A stretch of 64,000 bases of DNA from Nocardioides sp. zg-1230 (GTDB lineage Bacteria > Actinomycetota > Actinomycetes > Propionibacteriales > Nocardioidaceae): contig NZ_JABJQZ010000004.1 of assembly GCF_013155335.1 (NCBI RefSeq), positions 620,001 through 684,000 on the forward strand, read 5' to 3'. The notes under the pieces were generated by a model, which did no database searches, was not told the origin of the DNA, and saw only the letters and a list, made by a program, of their open reading frames with translations. Both the position numbers and the translations under genes were made by a program. Position 1 is the first letter of the stretch. Every line of letters begins with the position of its first letter. Below are positions 1-8,521 of the stretch, piece after piece.

Positions 1-102
1 CTCGAGCAGCCGTTCGGCCCGGTGCTGCTGACCGCGATCGCGCTCGGCATCGGCGCCTACGGCATCTTCTGCTTCGCGCGCGCCAAGCACCTCTCGCGCT
101 AG
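1..102 (+). CDS. DUF1206-type membrane protein, C-terminal fragment
   Basis: Only the last 33 codons lie in the window. They encode one hydrophobic helix (VLLTAIALGIGAYGIFCF) followed by a short basic tail, which resembles the end of DUF1206 membrane proteins of Actinobacteria. The function of that family is not known. The TAG stop (100-102) shares the bases CTAG with the stop of the convergent tetR-type gene. The family call rests on a short segment and is moderate. Confidence 0.55.
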   Translation, partial: LEQPFGPVLLTAIALGIGAYGIFCFARAKHLSR

Positions 103-815
103 CGGGACCGCGTCGCTCTCGCCGGAGCGCCCGCGGCGACGGCGAGGGCGGACGCGACCATGTGGTCGCGCACCTGCTCGACGGTGACCCGGCTGATCCG
201 CGGCACCCCCGGCTCCTCCTCGGACACGAGCATCGCGACCCGGCCGAGCTGCAGGGTGCCGAGCCCGCTGGCGTAGAGCATGTTGGCGAGCAGCCCGGGG
301 TCGTCGACGTGGAAGTCGCCGCTGTCGACGCCGGCGGTGATCGTGTGGGTCAGCACGGACAGGCAGCCGCTGATGGCCTGCCCGAGGCGGTACATCGCGC
401 TCTCGCTGACCTCCTCGAGCAGGTCGCCCCCGGGACGCCGCATGATGGCCTGGGCGCAGTCGACGAACGCCGGGTGGGCCAGGCCGTAGTCGACGAACGC
501 CTCGACGAGGCGCACGAGCTGGTCGCGTGGCTCGCTCGTGGTCGCGGCCGCCTTCTCGAGCGCCAGCCGCAGCTCGTCGAGGTACGGCACCAGCGTGAGG
601 CTGAAGAGCTCCTCCTTGCCGGTGAAGTGGCGGTAGATGATGGCGCGGTTGATGCCCACGGCCCCGGCGATGTCCTCGATCTGGGCGTCGCGGACACCGC
701 GCTCGTCGAAGAGGCGGCGCGTCGCGGAGATGATCTCCGCCTCGCGCAGCCGGCGCCGCGCAGCCGCGGTGCCGCCCCGTCCGGGGCCGGGCGCGGGAAT
801 CGGCTCGGTGCTCAT
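99..815 (-). CDS. TetR/AcrR family transcriptional regulator
   Basis: A 238-residue protein. Residues about 23-70 form a TetR helix-turn-helix (RRLREAEIISATRRLFDERG, then GINRAIIYRHFTGKEELF). The rest is an all-helical ligand-binding/dimerisation domain of normal size, and the ligand cannot be told. The open frame extends far upstream, but the ATG at 815 is preferred because TAGACT lies seven bases before it and the HTH begins soon after. It diverges from the secreted protease gene across about 52 bp, so either gene could be its target. Confidence 0.88.
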   Translation of the reverse strand: MSTEPIPAPGPGRGGTAAARRRLREAEIISATRRLFDERGVRDAQIEDIAGAVGINRAIIYRHFTGKEELFSLTLVPYLDELRLALEKAAATTSEPRDQLVRLVEAFVDYGLAHPAFVDCAQAIMRRPGGDLLEEVSESAMYRLGQAISGCLSVLTHTITAGVDSGDFHVDDPGLLANMLYASGLGTLQLGRVAMLVSEEEPGVPRISRVTVEQVRDHMVASALAVAAGAPARATRSR

Positions 816-822
816 GGCGGCC

Positions 823-828
823 AGTCTA
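823..828 (-). promoter_or_regulatory. -10 element, leaderless start of the TetR gene
   Basis: TAGACT on the minus strand ends seven bases before the ATG at 815, so the transcript probably begins at the start codon. Confidence 0.5.
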
Positions 829-867
829 GGTAGGTCGTCGCCCGGCCCCGTGTGGTTCGATGCCGGG

Positions 868-1749
868 ATGCCGGTCACCACCCGCCATCGAGCCCCCCGT
901 CGAGCCGCCCGTCGTGCTGCTGTCGTCGCGGTCGCCTCGGTCGTCGTCGCGGTGCTCGGCGCGCTGCTTGCGCCTGTCGGCGCATCGGCCAGTGCATCGG
1001 CCGGCCCGGACGCCGGCCGCTTCGCCGGGACCGCCCGGCTGCCCGGCTGCTCCGGCGCCGTCGTGCGGTGGCCGGCCGCCCTCGACACCGACCGGGCGGT
1101 CGTGCTGACCAACGGTCACTGCGTCCGCCGACCGTTCCTGGGGGCCCGCGAGGTGCTGGTGGACGACAGGCGCTGGACGCGGGTCGAGCTCCTCGACGGC
1201 CTGGGCGAGGTCGCCCTGACGGGCCGCGCGGTGCGCCTGGAGTACGCCACCATGTACCGCACCGACGTCGCCGTCCTGCGGCTGCGCAAGACGTACGCCG
1301 ACCTCGCCGGCGCCGGCGTCGTACCTCTCGCCCTCGCGACCGAGGGCCCCTCGCGTGGCGACCGGATCAGGATCCCGTCGGCCTACTGGACCGAGCAGCG
1401 AGCGTGCGCGACCACCGGCACCGCCCACCGCCTGCACGAGCGGACGTGGGACTGGTGGGACTCGATCCGGCTGCCGGGGAGGGACGGCTGCGCGATCCGC
1501 GGTGGCTACTCCGGCTCGCCGATCGTCTCCCGGGAGACCGGGCTCGTGGTCGGGGTCGTCAACACCGGCTACGTCGGCGGTCGGCGGTGCATCGACTCCG
1601 CGTGCGAGGAGAACCGGCGTGGACGGGTGGTCATGCGTCGGGGCATGAACTACGGCCAGCAGACCTCCTGGCTGCTGGGCTGCCTGGACGCCGGGCGGAC
1701 CTTCGACCTCGACGTGCCGGGGTGCCGGCTGGCGCAGCCGCGCCGGTGA
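868..1749 (+). CDS. secreted trypsin-like serine protease
   Basis: A 293-residue protein with a basic N-terminus (RAPRRAARRAA), a hydrophobic segment about residues 18-38 and an Ala/Ser-rich cleavage region: a Sec-type signal. The catalytic triad of the chymotrypsin fold is visible as His84 in TNGHC, Asp133 in TDVAVLRL and Ser215 in GYSGSP. Cysteines near 61, 85, 180 and 208 and near the C-terminus could form disulfides. The ATG at 868 precedes the signal peptide directly. The substrate is unknown. It diverges from the TetR gene, a possible regulator. Confidence 0.85.
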   Translation: MPVTTRHRAPRRAARRAAVVAVASVVVAVLGALLAPVGASASASAGPDAGRFAGTARLPGCSGAVVRWPAALDTDRAVVLTNGHCVRRPFLGAREVLVDDRRWTRVELLDGLGEVALTGRAVRLEYATMYRTDVAVLRLRKTYADLAGAGVVPLALATEGPSRGDRIRIPSAYWTEQRACATTGTAHRLHERTWDWWDSIRLPGRDGCAIRGGYSGSPIVSRETGLVVGVVNTGYVGGRRCIDSACEENRRGRVVMRRGMNYGQQTSWLLGCLDAGRTFDLDVPGCRLAQPRR

Positions 1750-1776
1750 CGGGGCCGACGGGCGCCGACGGTCGGC

Positions 1777-3294
1777 TCACGCCGTGACGTGCGAGCGGAC
1801 CGTGTCGATGGTGTCGGCCTCGTCGGGACCCTTGTCGTCGCGGTAGCGCAGGACCCGGGCGAACCGGAGCGCGACGCCGCCGGGGTAGCGCGTCGAGCGC
1901 TGGAGACCGTCGAAGGCGATCTCCACCACCTGCTCGGGACGGACGTGGACGACGTAGCTGTCGCGACGGGTCTCGAGGGAGAGGAAGCGCTCGGTCTGCC
2001 AGGCGAGCATCTCGTCGGTCATGCCCTTGAAGGTCTTGCCGAGCATCACGAACCCGGTGTCGGACGACTCGTCGCGAGCGCCGAGGTGGATGTTGGAGAG
2101 CCAGCCCTCGCGCCGGCCCGATCCCCACTCGACGGCCAGGACGACGAGGTCGAGGGTGTGTCGCGGCTTGACCTTGACCCACGCCGAGCCGCGACGACCG
2201 GCGGCGTAGGGCGCTGACAGGTCCTTGAGGACGACCCCCTCGTGGCCGGCGGCGACAGTCTCGGACGCGAACGCGTCGGCGTCACGGGGGTCGGCGGTGA
2301 CGAGGCGGCGTACGCGGTGGGGCTCGGGGACCAGCGCGTCGAGCGCGGCGAGGCGCTCGCGGCCGGGGGCGTCGAGCAGGTCGCGGCCGTCGACGTGGAG
2401 CAGGTCGAAGAAGTGGGGCGTGACAGCGACGCCGCTGTCCTGGGCGGTGCGGCTGGCGGTGTCCTGGAAGGCCATCGGGCGGCCGTCGTCTGTCAGGGCC
2501 AACGCCTCGCCGTCGAGCACGAAGCGCTCGGCCGCGAGCGACCGGGCGACCTCGACGACCTCGGGAAGCCGCCCGGTGATGTCGTCCAGGCTGCGGGTCA
2601 CCACGAGCACGTCCTCGCCGTCGCGGTGCACCTGGATGCGGATGCCGTCGAGCTTGGCGTCGATGGCGACCTCGGTTGCACCGTCGGGGGACAGGCCCGC
2701 CATCGCCGCGGCGACGTCGGGGGCGCTGGAGGCGAGCATCGGCATGATCGGGCGGCCGACCTCGAGCCCGATCGCGGCCAGCGCCTCCTCGCCCGCGAAC
2801 GCGGCCCCGGCGGCCGCGACCGTCGACCCGGCGAGCATCGCCGCACGGCGTACGGCGGCGAGTGGCACCTCGGCCACCTGGGCCACTGCCTCCTGGGTGA
2901 CCGCGTCGAGCGCGCCCTGGCGGACGTTGCCGGTGACGATCGCCCGCAGCCACGCCTGCTCGGGCGCGGTCGCCCGGCCGAAGAGGTCGGTGACCGCGTC
3001 CTTGCGGGCCAGCTGCGACCCCGCACCCGACAGGCGGGACATGGCCTCGAACGCCTCGTCCACCTCGAGCACGGTCAGCGACGGCTCGTCCGCCGGCGGC
3101 GGGAGCTCGCTCACGCCTCGCCAGCCCAGGCCCGTGCGCCGCTGGCGCAGCGCGCCGCCGAGGTAGGACACGACCACCTCGAGCTCCGCGGGCTCGACGC
3201 GGCCCAGCAGCTCCGCGAGCGAGGCCACCTTGGCCTTGCGGGAGCGGGTGGCGGCCACGGCGGCGGAGGTGGCGACGACCTCGGCGAGCAGCAT
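1777..3294 (-). CDS. ATP-dependent DNA ligase
   Basis: A 505-residue protein that seals nicks using ATP. The adenylation motif is AKLDGIRIQVHR with the nucleophilic Lys214. The N-terminal ~185 residues match the helical DNA-binding domain of archaeal/LigB-type ligases, and the C-terminus after VKVKPRHTLDLVV is the OB-fold domain. This is an accessory repair ligase, distinct from the essential NAD-dependent LigA, and no Ku or LigD-polymerase gene is nearby. The start is the ATG at 3294. The promoter faces that of the PaiB-like gene in a symmetric arrangement. Confidence 0.9.
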   Translation of the reverse strand: MLLAEVVATSAAVAATRSRKAKVASLAELLGRVEPAELEVVVSYLGGALRQRRTGLGWRGVSELPPPADEPSLTVLEVDEAFEAMSRLSGAGSQLARKDAVTDLFGRATAPEQAWLRAIVTGNVRQGALDAVTQEAVAQVAEVPLAAVRRAAMLAGSTVAAAGAAFAGEEALAAIGLEVGRPIMPMLASSAPDVAAAMAGLSPDGATEVAIDAKLDGIRIQVHRDGEDVLVVTRSLDDITGRLPEVVEVARSLAAERFVLDGEALALTDDGRPMAFQDTASRTAQDSGVAVTPHFFDLLHVDGRDLLDAPGRERLAALDALVPEPHRVRRLVTADPRDADAFASETVAAGHEGVVLKDLSAPYAAGRRGSAWVKVKPRHTLDLVVLAVEWGSGRREGWLSNIHLGARDESSDTGFVMLGKTFKGMTDEMLAWQTERFLSLETRRDSYVVHVRPEQVVEIAFDGLQRSTRYPGGVALRFARVLRYRDDKGPDEADTIDTVRSHVTA

Positions 3295-3298
3295 GGAT

Positions 3299-3350
3299 CC
3301 ATCCTGCCGCCCGCCACCGACAGCGGCCGCCACCCGAACGGGCAGGATGG
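3299..3350. promoter_or_regulatory. symmetric divergent promoter pair with inverted GGCAGGATGG
   Basis: A perfect 10-bp inverted repeat, CCATCCTGCC at 3299-3308 and GGCAGGATGG at 3341-3350, flanks a 32-bp core. Each arm places CAGGAT six or seven bases before a start codon: the ligase ATG at 3294 and the PaiB-like ATG at 3356. The same GGCAGGATG lies just before whiA at 46688-46696. The arms could be twin leaderless -10 elements or a dimeric operator. Confidence 0.5.
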
Positions 3351-3355
3351 TGCCC

Positions 3356-3982
3356 ATGAGCAGCACCCCGGCGGCCGCCTCCCTCTACGTACCGCGCTTC
3401 AACGTGATGGACCCCGACGACGTCCGCCCCTTCGTCGCCGCGGCCGCGACGGCGCAGCTGGTCACGGTCGGCGAGGACGGCGTCCCCGACGCGACGTTCC
3501 TGCCGGTGCTGTGGGAGGGCGACCGCCTCGTCGGCCACCTCGCCCGCGCCAACCCGCACTGGCGACGCATCGTCGCCGGCTCGCCGGCGCTCGCGATCGT
3601 CACCGGTCCGGACACCTACGTCTCGCCGTCCTGGTACGCCACGAAGGCCGAGCACGGCAGGGTCGTCCCGACGTGGAACTACTCGGTCGTCCACCTCCGC
3701 GGTCAGGTCACGGTGCACGACGACGCCGCCCGGATGCGTGACCTCGTCACCCGGCTCACCGACCGCCACGAGCAGCCGCGCGCCGCGCCGTGGGCGGTCC
3801 ACGACGCACCGGCCGACTACATCGACAAGAACCTCCGCCCCATCGTCGGCGTCGAGGTCGTCGTCACCTCGGTCGAGGCGAAGGCCAAGCTCAGCCAGAA
3901 CCGCTCCGACGAGGACCGCGCCGGCGTCGCCGCCGGGCTCGCGGAGGACGGTCGCGAGCCGGACGGGCTCGTCGCCCCGTGA
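3356..3982 (+). CDS. PaiB-like FMN-binding protein
   Basis: A 208-residue protein matching the PaiB family (FMN-binding split-barrel; negative transcriptional regulator in Bacillus). Characteristic segments are SLYVPRFNV at the start, PTWNYSVVHLRGQV in the middle and KAKLSQNRSDEDRAGV near the end. Length is typical. ATG 3356 is chosen; ATG 3347 is an in-frame alternative. Its TGA overlaps the GTG of the next gene. Regulation of sporulation or proteases, as in Bacillus, is not established here; a flavin-linked role is equally likely. Confidence 0.85.
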   Translation: MSSTPAAASLYVPRFNVMDPDDVRPFVAAAATAQLVTVGEDGVPDATFLPVLWEGDRLVGHLARANPHWRRIVAGSPALAIVTGPDTYVSPSWYATKAEHGRVVPTWNYSVVHLRGQVTVHDDAARMRDLVTRLTDRHEQPRAAPWAVHDAPADYIDKNLRPIVGVEVVVTSVEAKAKLSQNRSDEDRAGVAAGLAEDGREPDGLVAP

Positions 3983-4590
3983 CACTGGTGCGCGAGCGCT
4001 TCACCGGCCGCATCGCCGGCGTCGGCAGCAGCAGCGGCGTACGGCTCGTCGTCGGTCGCTGGGACGGGTCGCCGTGGGGCTCCTTCGCCGACGTGATGGT
4101 CGAGGACGCGGCCGGCCATCGCGTCCTGCTCGCGCCGTCGGAGCGGGTGCGGGACTTCGTGGCCGCGACCTACACCTTCGACGAGCACGTCGTCGAGCCG
4201 GTCGCGGTCGAGGACACGGCCGACGGGTGGCGGGTGTCGACGCCGTCGCTGTCGCTGCGGCTGGTGGTCGGCGGTCGTACGCCGCTGGGCGCGCTCCTGG
4301 GCCTGGTGCCGGACCGCGTGGCGACCGCGCCCGCCTGGTGCTCCGCCGTCGACCCCGTCGCGCGCCTCGCGCTGCGGGGAGTACGCACGCGGGGCACGGC
4401 CGGCAACGACCGCCGGGAGTGGTACGGCGCGACATCGGTGGACGCGGTCAGGTCGATCGCCGGGCGGTGGCGCGACGTCGACCTCGGCTCGCTCGCACCG
4501 GTCGACCCGCCCTGCCGGTTCGGGTTCTCCAGCACGCTGAGGCGGCCGTCGGTCACGCAGGTGGTGACCACGATCGAGCGGTCGGCCTGA
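3979..4590 (+). CDS. conserved hypothetical protein
   Basis: A 203-residue protein whose GTG start overlaps the stop of the PaiB-like gene (GTGA), so the two are probably co-translated. It is soluble with no signal or membrane segment, and rich in beta-type sequence (FTGRIAGVGSSSGVRLVVGR at the start). I recognise no catalytic motif or named family. It may be an actinobacterial family of unknown function. Confidence 0.7.
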   Translation: MTLVRERFTGRIAGVGSSSGVRLVVGRWDGSPWGSFADVMVEDAAGHRVLLAPSERVRDFVAATYTFDEHVVEPVAVEDTADGWRVSTPSLSLRLVVGGRTPLGALLGLVPDRVATAPAWCSAVDPVARLALRGVRTRGTAGNDRREWYGATSVDAVRSIAGRWRDVDLGSLAPVDPPCRFGFSSTLRRPSVTQVVTTIERSA

Positions 4591-4596
4591 CAGCGG

Positions 4597-6321
4597 CTAC
4601 GGGCAGCTGTCCGGCGCGGGCTCACCGGTGAGGCGCTGCTCGGTCCACTCCAGCAGGTCGGGGACGTAGGGCGAGTCCGCCGCGACGACACCGACGTGGT
4701 CGCGGTCGGGGTAGGTGCGGTAGTCGACGGGACCACCGTCGACGGCGCACCGCTGGTCGGCGTACTCCTGCTGCGCCGACGGGATGACGAGCGGGTCGGT
4801 CTCGCCCTGGGCGATGAGCAGCGGCGGCTCGATGGGGTCGGTGGGGATGTTCTCGGCCAGGCGTGCGCCGAGGGCGCCGGTGGTGGGGTCGGTGTCGATG
4901 GGCGAGGTGTCCTGGACGAGCGTGGAGAGCACGTTGAGCAGCGCTCCCGGGCCGGACAGGCAACGGGTCGCGATCTCGCGCATCTGGACCTCGGCGGCGC
5001 CGCGCACGTAGTCACGGGCCCGCACGTCGTCGTAGGTGCGGGCGTAGCCATCGACGACGTAGGAGGCGAAGATGGCGCCGCCGGGGACCTCGTCGAGGTT
5101 GGCGACGAGGCCGGTGAGGTTGCTGGCGGGGGCCGCGGCGGCGACGCCGACGACCCCGGCGTCGGGGGCGTAGTCGTCGGCGAGGGTGCCGGCCCACAGT
5201 GCGGCGTGGCCGCCCTGGGAGTGGCCCCAGACGACCGACTGGTCCGAGAGGTCGAGGCCCTCGACCTGGCGGGCGGCGCGGATCGAGTCGAGGACGGCGT
5301 GGCCGGCGGGCTCGCCGACGAGGTAGCCGTGCGGACCCTCGGTGCCGAGGCCGACGTAGTCGGTGGCGACGACGGCCCAGCCCTTGTCGATCGTGTCCTC
5401 GAGGATGAACAGGGCGCCTGACTCGAACGGCTCGTCCAGCAGCGAGGGTGCGCATCCCTCGGCGACGCCGGTGGTGCCGTGCGCCCACGCCACCAGCGGG
5501 ACGGGCCCGTCGCCGGCGTCGTCCGGCACGACGACGATCGCGCTCGCCAGGGCGGGCTCGTCGCCGAGCGCGGTGGTCGTGTAGAGGATGCGCCGCGCGG
5601 TGGCTCCGTCGGGGACGGCGCGGTCGAATCCCTCGGTACGCAGCAGCTGGCCAGGCTCGGACGGCACTTCCGGCGGTGCGGCGTAGAAGTCGTCCGGCAC
5701 CGGGGTGCTCCGCGCGACGACGGATCCGACGCCCGCCAGACCGACGGCGAGCACCAGGGCGGCGACGGCCACCACGAAGGAGAGGCTGCGGCGCCACCAC
5801 GGGTGCGGGCGGTCGTCGGCGGTGTCGCCCACCCGTCCTCTGGCCCCGTGCCACAGCAGCTCCAGGCCGGTCCACAGCAACCGGACGCCGAAGACGACGG
5901 CGACGACGATCGACGCGACGTCGGGCCAGCTGACGGCCAGGACGCCCAGGATGATGCCGGCGACACCGCGGACGGCGGCGGTCAGGCGGCCGGGTCCACG
6001 CTCGCGCACCGCGTGCACGAGCGCCACGGCCCCGTCGACGACGAGGGACGCGGCCACGACCCACACGACGACGACCACGGCGCTGCCGGGCCACAGGACG
6101 ACGGCGAGCGCCGCGAGCGCGTACGCGGCGGCGGGCAGCAGGTCGAGGGGCTTGCGTGGCCGCTCGGCAGCCGGGAAGCGGTCCCCGGCCATCACCAGCA
6201 GGCCGACGACGACGAGCACCAGGAGCACGGTCAGCGAGGCGAAGGGTCGGAACAGCAGCGAGCACCCGACGAGCGCGGCCAGGGTCCCGACCACGAGGGA
6301 CCGCACGCGCCAACCGGACAC
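4597..6321 (-). CDS. membrane-anchored secretory lipase with N-terminal DUF308-like region
   Basis: A 574-residue protein. Residues 1-165 hold about six hydrophobic helices in an HdeD/DUF308-like pattern, and a further helix lies near 180-203. The remaining ~370 residues are an alpha/beta hydrolase of the secretory lipase type: VAWAHGTTG for the oxyanion region, nucleophile Ser368 in WGHSQGG, and a late YPDRDHVG holding a likely catalytic His. Paired cysteines suggest the hydrolase is outside the cell. The membrane-lipase joining is unusual; ordinary members have only a signal peptide. Confidence 0.8.
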   Translation of the reverse strand: MSGWRVRSLVVGTLAALVGCSLLFRPFASLTVLLVLVVVGLLVMAGDRFPAAERPRKPLDLLPAAAYALAALAVVLWPGSAVVVVVWVVAASLVVDGAVALVHAVRERGPGRLTAAVRGVAGIILGVLAVSWPDVASIVVAVVFGVRLLWTGLELLWHGARGRVGDTADDRPHPWWRRSLSFVVAVAALVLAVGLAGVGSVVARSTPVPDDFYAAPPEVPSEPGQLLRTEGFDRAVPDGATARRILYTTTALGDEPALASAIVVVPDDAGDGPVPLVAWAHGTTGVAEGCAPSLLDEPFESGALFILEDTIDKGWAVVATDYVGLGTEGPHGYLVGEPAGHAVLDSIRAARQVEGLDLSDQSVVWGHSQGGHAALWAGTLADDYAPDAGVVGVAAAAPASNLTGLVANLDEVPGGAIFASYVVDGYARTYDDVRARDYVRGAAEVQMREIATRCLSGPGALLNVLSTLVQDTSPIDTDPTTGALGARLAENIPTDPIEPPLLIAQGETDPLVIPSAQQEYADQRCAVDGGPVDYRTYPDRDHVGVVAADSPYVPDLLEWTEQRLTGEPAPDSCP

Positions 6322-6343
6322 GGGGCCGAGCGTAGCCCCCGCC

Positions 6344-7360
6344 TCAGAGCAGACCGAGCTCCTGCGCGTGCCGACGTACGGCTTCGGTGTCGGCGGCCAG
6401 CACGAAGGGCACGTCGGGCCCCCACGCGTCGGACACCTTCTCCACCCGACCGTCGCCCGGGTCGAGCCGCACCTCGCGGATGTAGACCGCGAGGACCCGG
6501 CCGGGGTGCTCGCGCACGATGTCGGCGTAGATCTCGGGGTCGTGCTCCCCGGAGTCGCCGATCAGGACGAAGGACAGGTCCGGGTGGAGGTCGAGGACCT
6601 CCCGGATGCGGTCGTGCTTCTGCTCGCGGCCGCGCCAGGTGCCGAGCAGGTCGCGCAGCAGGACCGGCCCGAGCGGGAACCCGCGGTGCCGCAGGAAGCC
6701 CACGAGGAACGTGTGCAGGTTCCACGGGCTGGACGAGACGTAGAAGACCGGGTTCACGTCAGCGGCGAGGTCGCGGTAGAGCTCCGCCGCCCCGGGGAAC
6801 GGCGTACGGGTGAGGGAGGAGCCGGTGAAGGTCTGGAGGATCATGCGGCCCACCCGCTGGACGCCGGTCTGCAGGATCGTGTCGTCGACGTCCGAGACGA
6901 TGCCGAACCTCGCGTCGGCCGACGGGACACGTACGTCGACGGGTGCGGTGTGGCCGCTGGTCCCGCGGTAGTCCCCGCGGAGCGCGACGGTGCCGCGGGT
7001 CCACGGGCTCTCCAGCGCCCCGGGCGCAGGGGGGACGCGCACGAGGAAGTAGCCATCGGCGTCGGTGACCGTCTCGACGGTGGTCGCGCCGACGGTGACG
7101 TCGAGGGGGACGCCGGGCAGCTCGTCGGTCAGGAAGTGCCGCATGGTGCGGCGCGCGGCCGCCCTGATCCCCTCGTCCTCGACGGCCTCGGTCGCCATGG
7201 GGTTGTCCAGCACCCGACCCCGTACGACGGCGCCGCCGGGCCCGCCGTGACCGATGTAGGGCTCGATCCGGAAGTGCTCGGGCGTCCCCGATCCACGACG
7301 TCGCAGGCGGGCACCGTCCCATGCGCGCTCCAGCGCGACGACCAACCGATGGAGGTTCAC
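6344..7360 (-). CDS. App1-type (DUF2183) phosphatase
   Basis: A 338-residue protein. The C-terminal half carries the HAD-like DxDxT motif in SDVDDTILQTG, then SSSPWNLH and FVLIGDSGEHDPEIY, as in yeast App1 phosphatidate phosphatase. The N-terminal half (about 30-150) is the beta-rich extension common in bacterial homologues. Likely substrates are phosphatidate or related phosphoesters; this is inferred from family. The GTG at 7360 is favoured because TACGGT lies six bases before it. Confidence 0.85.
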   Translation of the reverse strand: MNLHRLVVALERAWDGARLRRRGSGTPEHFRIEPYIGHGGPGGAVVRGRVLDNPMATEAVEDEGIRAAARRTMRHFLTDELPGVPLDVTVGATTVETVTDADGYFLVRVPPAPGALESPWTRGTVALRGDYRGTSGHTAPVDVRVPSADARFGIVSDVDDTILQTGVQRVGRMILQTFTGSSLTRTPFPGAAELYRDLAADVNPVFYVSSSPWNLHTFLVGFLRHRGFPLGPVLLRDLLGTWRGREQKHDRIREVLDLHPDLSFVLIGDSGEHDPEIYADIVREHPGRVLAVYIREVRLDPGDGRVEKVSDAWGPDVPFVLAADTEAVRRHAQELGLL

Positions 7361-7366
7361 GGGGCC

Positions 7367-7372
7367 ACCGTA
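7367..7372 (-). promoter_or_regulatory. -10 element, leaderless start of the App1-type gene
   Basis: TACGGT on the minus strand ends six bases before the GTG at 7360. Confidence 0.45.
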
Positions 7373-7629
7373 GGCGGGCGCCGATCGGCGACGACGGGCG
7401 GGTGAACTCGCTCACACCGCCTCGCGAGGAGCGCGCCGGGGATCGCGCTCGCGATTCGACATGCCCCCACGATCGTGTTCTGGTGGTAGGGCCGTAGGCA
7501 GTGCTCCCCGTCGTGGACGGGGCACCTCCCATCGCGAGGTGATGCGCGCCGCGGCCTCGACGCCCGACTCGACGGTGTCGCGTCCGAGCGCCCCGGAGGC
7601 GCCCACAACCCCCGTGAGGTCCGAAGCAC
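7373..7629. other. 5' region of rpf, structured but unassigned
   Basis: No gene is evident. Visible elements are a palindrome CACGATCGTG (7468-7477) and a hairpin with arms GTGCTCCCCGTC and GACGGGGCAC (7501-7525). A shorter GCGCC/GGCGC stem lies near 7590. The hairpins could belong to a leader that controls rpf. I looked for the conserved segments of the c-di-AMP (ydaO) riboswitch, which often precedes rpf genes in Actinobacteria, and could not find them. Confidence 0.35.
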
Positions 7630-8436
7630 GTGCGTGCCACCACCACACCTGCCCTGTCCACCCGCCTGCGAGGCGCCGCCGCCGGCACCGCCGCCGCCGC
7701 ACTCGCCCTGACCCTCGTGCCCGGCAGCGCTGCCGCCGAGGAGCCGCGCGAGGCCGTCGCCGTACGCCTCAAGGTCGCGGACCAGCCGCCCGTCGAGGTC
7801 GCGACCGTCCCGCGCGCGTGGCCCGGTGAGCTCCTCGAGTCGCACGGCGTCGCCGTCGACGGCAACGACCTGGTCGACGTCGTCCGCGACGGCCGTGAGG
7901 TGTCGGGCAAGCGCAAGCGCCTGCGCCAGGGTGACGTCGTCCGCCTGACCGACGTCGTCAAGGAGCGCACGACCAAGCGCCAGCGCGTCCGTGCCGGCAC
8001 GGTCGAGGTCCCGACCACCAAGCTCAAGCCCGGCCGACGCAAGGTCGTGCGCGAGGGCCGGCCCGGCGTCCGCAAGGTCGTCGCCGTGAAGACGCTCCAC
8101 AACGGCGAGCCGGCGAAGTACCGCGTCGTCAAGCGCAAGCTCGTCAAGGATCCGCGCCCGCGCCGGGTGCTCGTGGGCCGCAAGGCGTACGCCGTCACCG
8201 GCGCCGACGGCCTCAACTGGGGCGCCCTCGCCAACTGCGAGTCCGGCGGCAACCCGAAGGCGGTCAACCCGGCCGGCTACTACGGGCTCTACCAGTTCGA
8301 CCTCGGCACCTGGCGCAGCGTCGGCGGCTCCGGCGTCCCGACCGCCGCCTCGGCCGGCGAGCAGACCTACCGCGCCAAGCTGCTCTACAAGCAGCGCGGC
8401 CGCTCCCCGTGGCCGAACTGCGGGCGCCTGCTCTGA
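7630..8436 (+). CDS. rpf: resuscitation-promoting factor, Rpf-family muralytic enzyme
   Basis: A 268-residue secreted cell-wall enzyme. It has a signal peptide (residues about 10-38, ending GSAAAEE), a DUF348-like ubiquitin-fold segment (about 40-115), and a G5-type domain (about 116-185, with VKTLHNGEPAKYRVVKRK). The C-terminal Rpf/lysozyme-like domain begins LNWGALANCESGG, where Glu of CESGG is the expected catalytic acid. Rpf proteins cleave peptidoglycan and wake dormant actinobacterial cells. Start is GTG 7630. A strong hairpin terminator follows the stop. Confidence 0.93.
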   Translation: MRATTTPALSTRLRGAAAGTAAAALALTLVPGSAAAEEPREAVAVRLKVADQPPVEVATVPRAWPGELLESHGVAVDGNDLVDVVRDGREVSGKRKRLRQGDVVRLTDVVKERTTKRQRVRAGTVEVPTTKLKPGRRKVVREGRPGVRKVVAVKTLHNGEPAKYRVVKRKLVKDPRPRRVLVGRKAYAVTGADGLNWGALANCESGGNPKAVNPAGYYGLYQFDLGTWRSVGGSGVPTAASAGEQTYRAKLLYKQRGRSPWPNCGRLL

Positions 8437-8460
8437 CCTGAGCTGACGTCACTCACGTCC

Positions 8461-8511
8461 GGGGAACCGTCGGGCCGTCGATCGCGCTGATCGGCGGCCC
8501 GATCGTTCCCC
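8461..8511. terminator. bidirectional hairpin terminator between rpf and kynA
   Basis: The arms at 8461-8483 and 8489-8511 pair at 20 of 23 positions (plus one G-T wobble) around a GCGCT loop. The hairpin lies between the convergent ends of rpf and the tryptophan dioxygenase gene. It lacks a T-run, as is usual in high-G+C genomes. Confidence 0.8.
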
Positions 8512-8521
8512 ACATGAGTTG

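Noticed and set aside
7440..7629. c-di-AMP (ydaO) riboswitch before rpf
   Set aside because: Expected from knowledge of actinobacterial rpf genes, but I could not find the conserved paired segments; only generic hairpins are visible.
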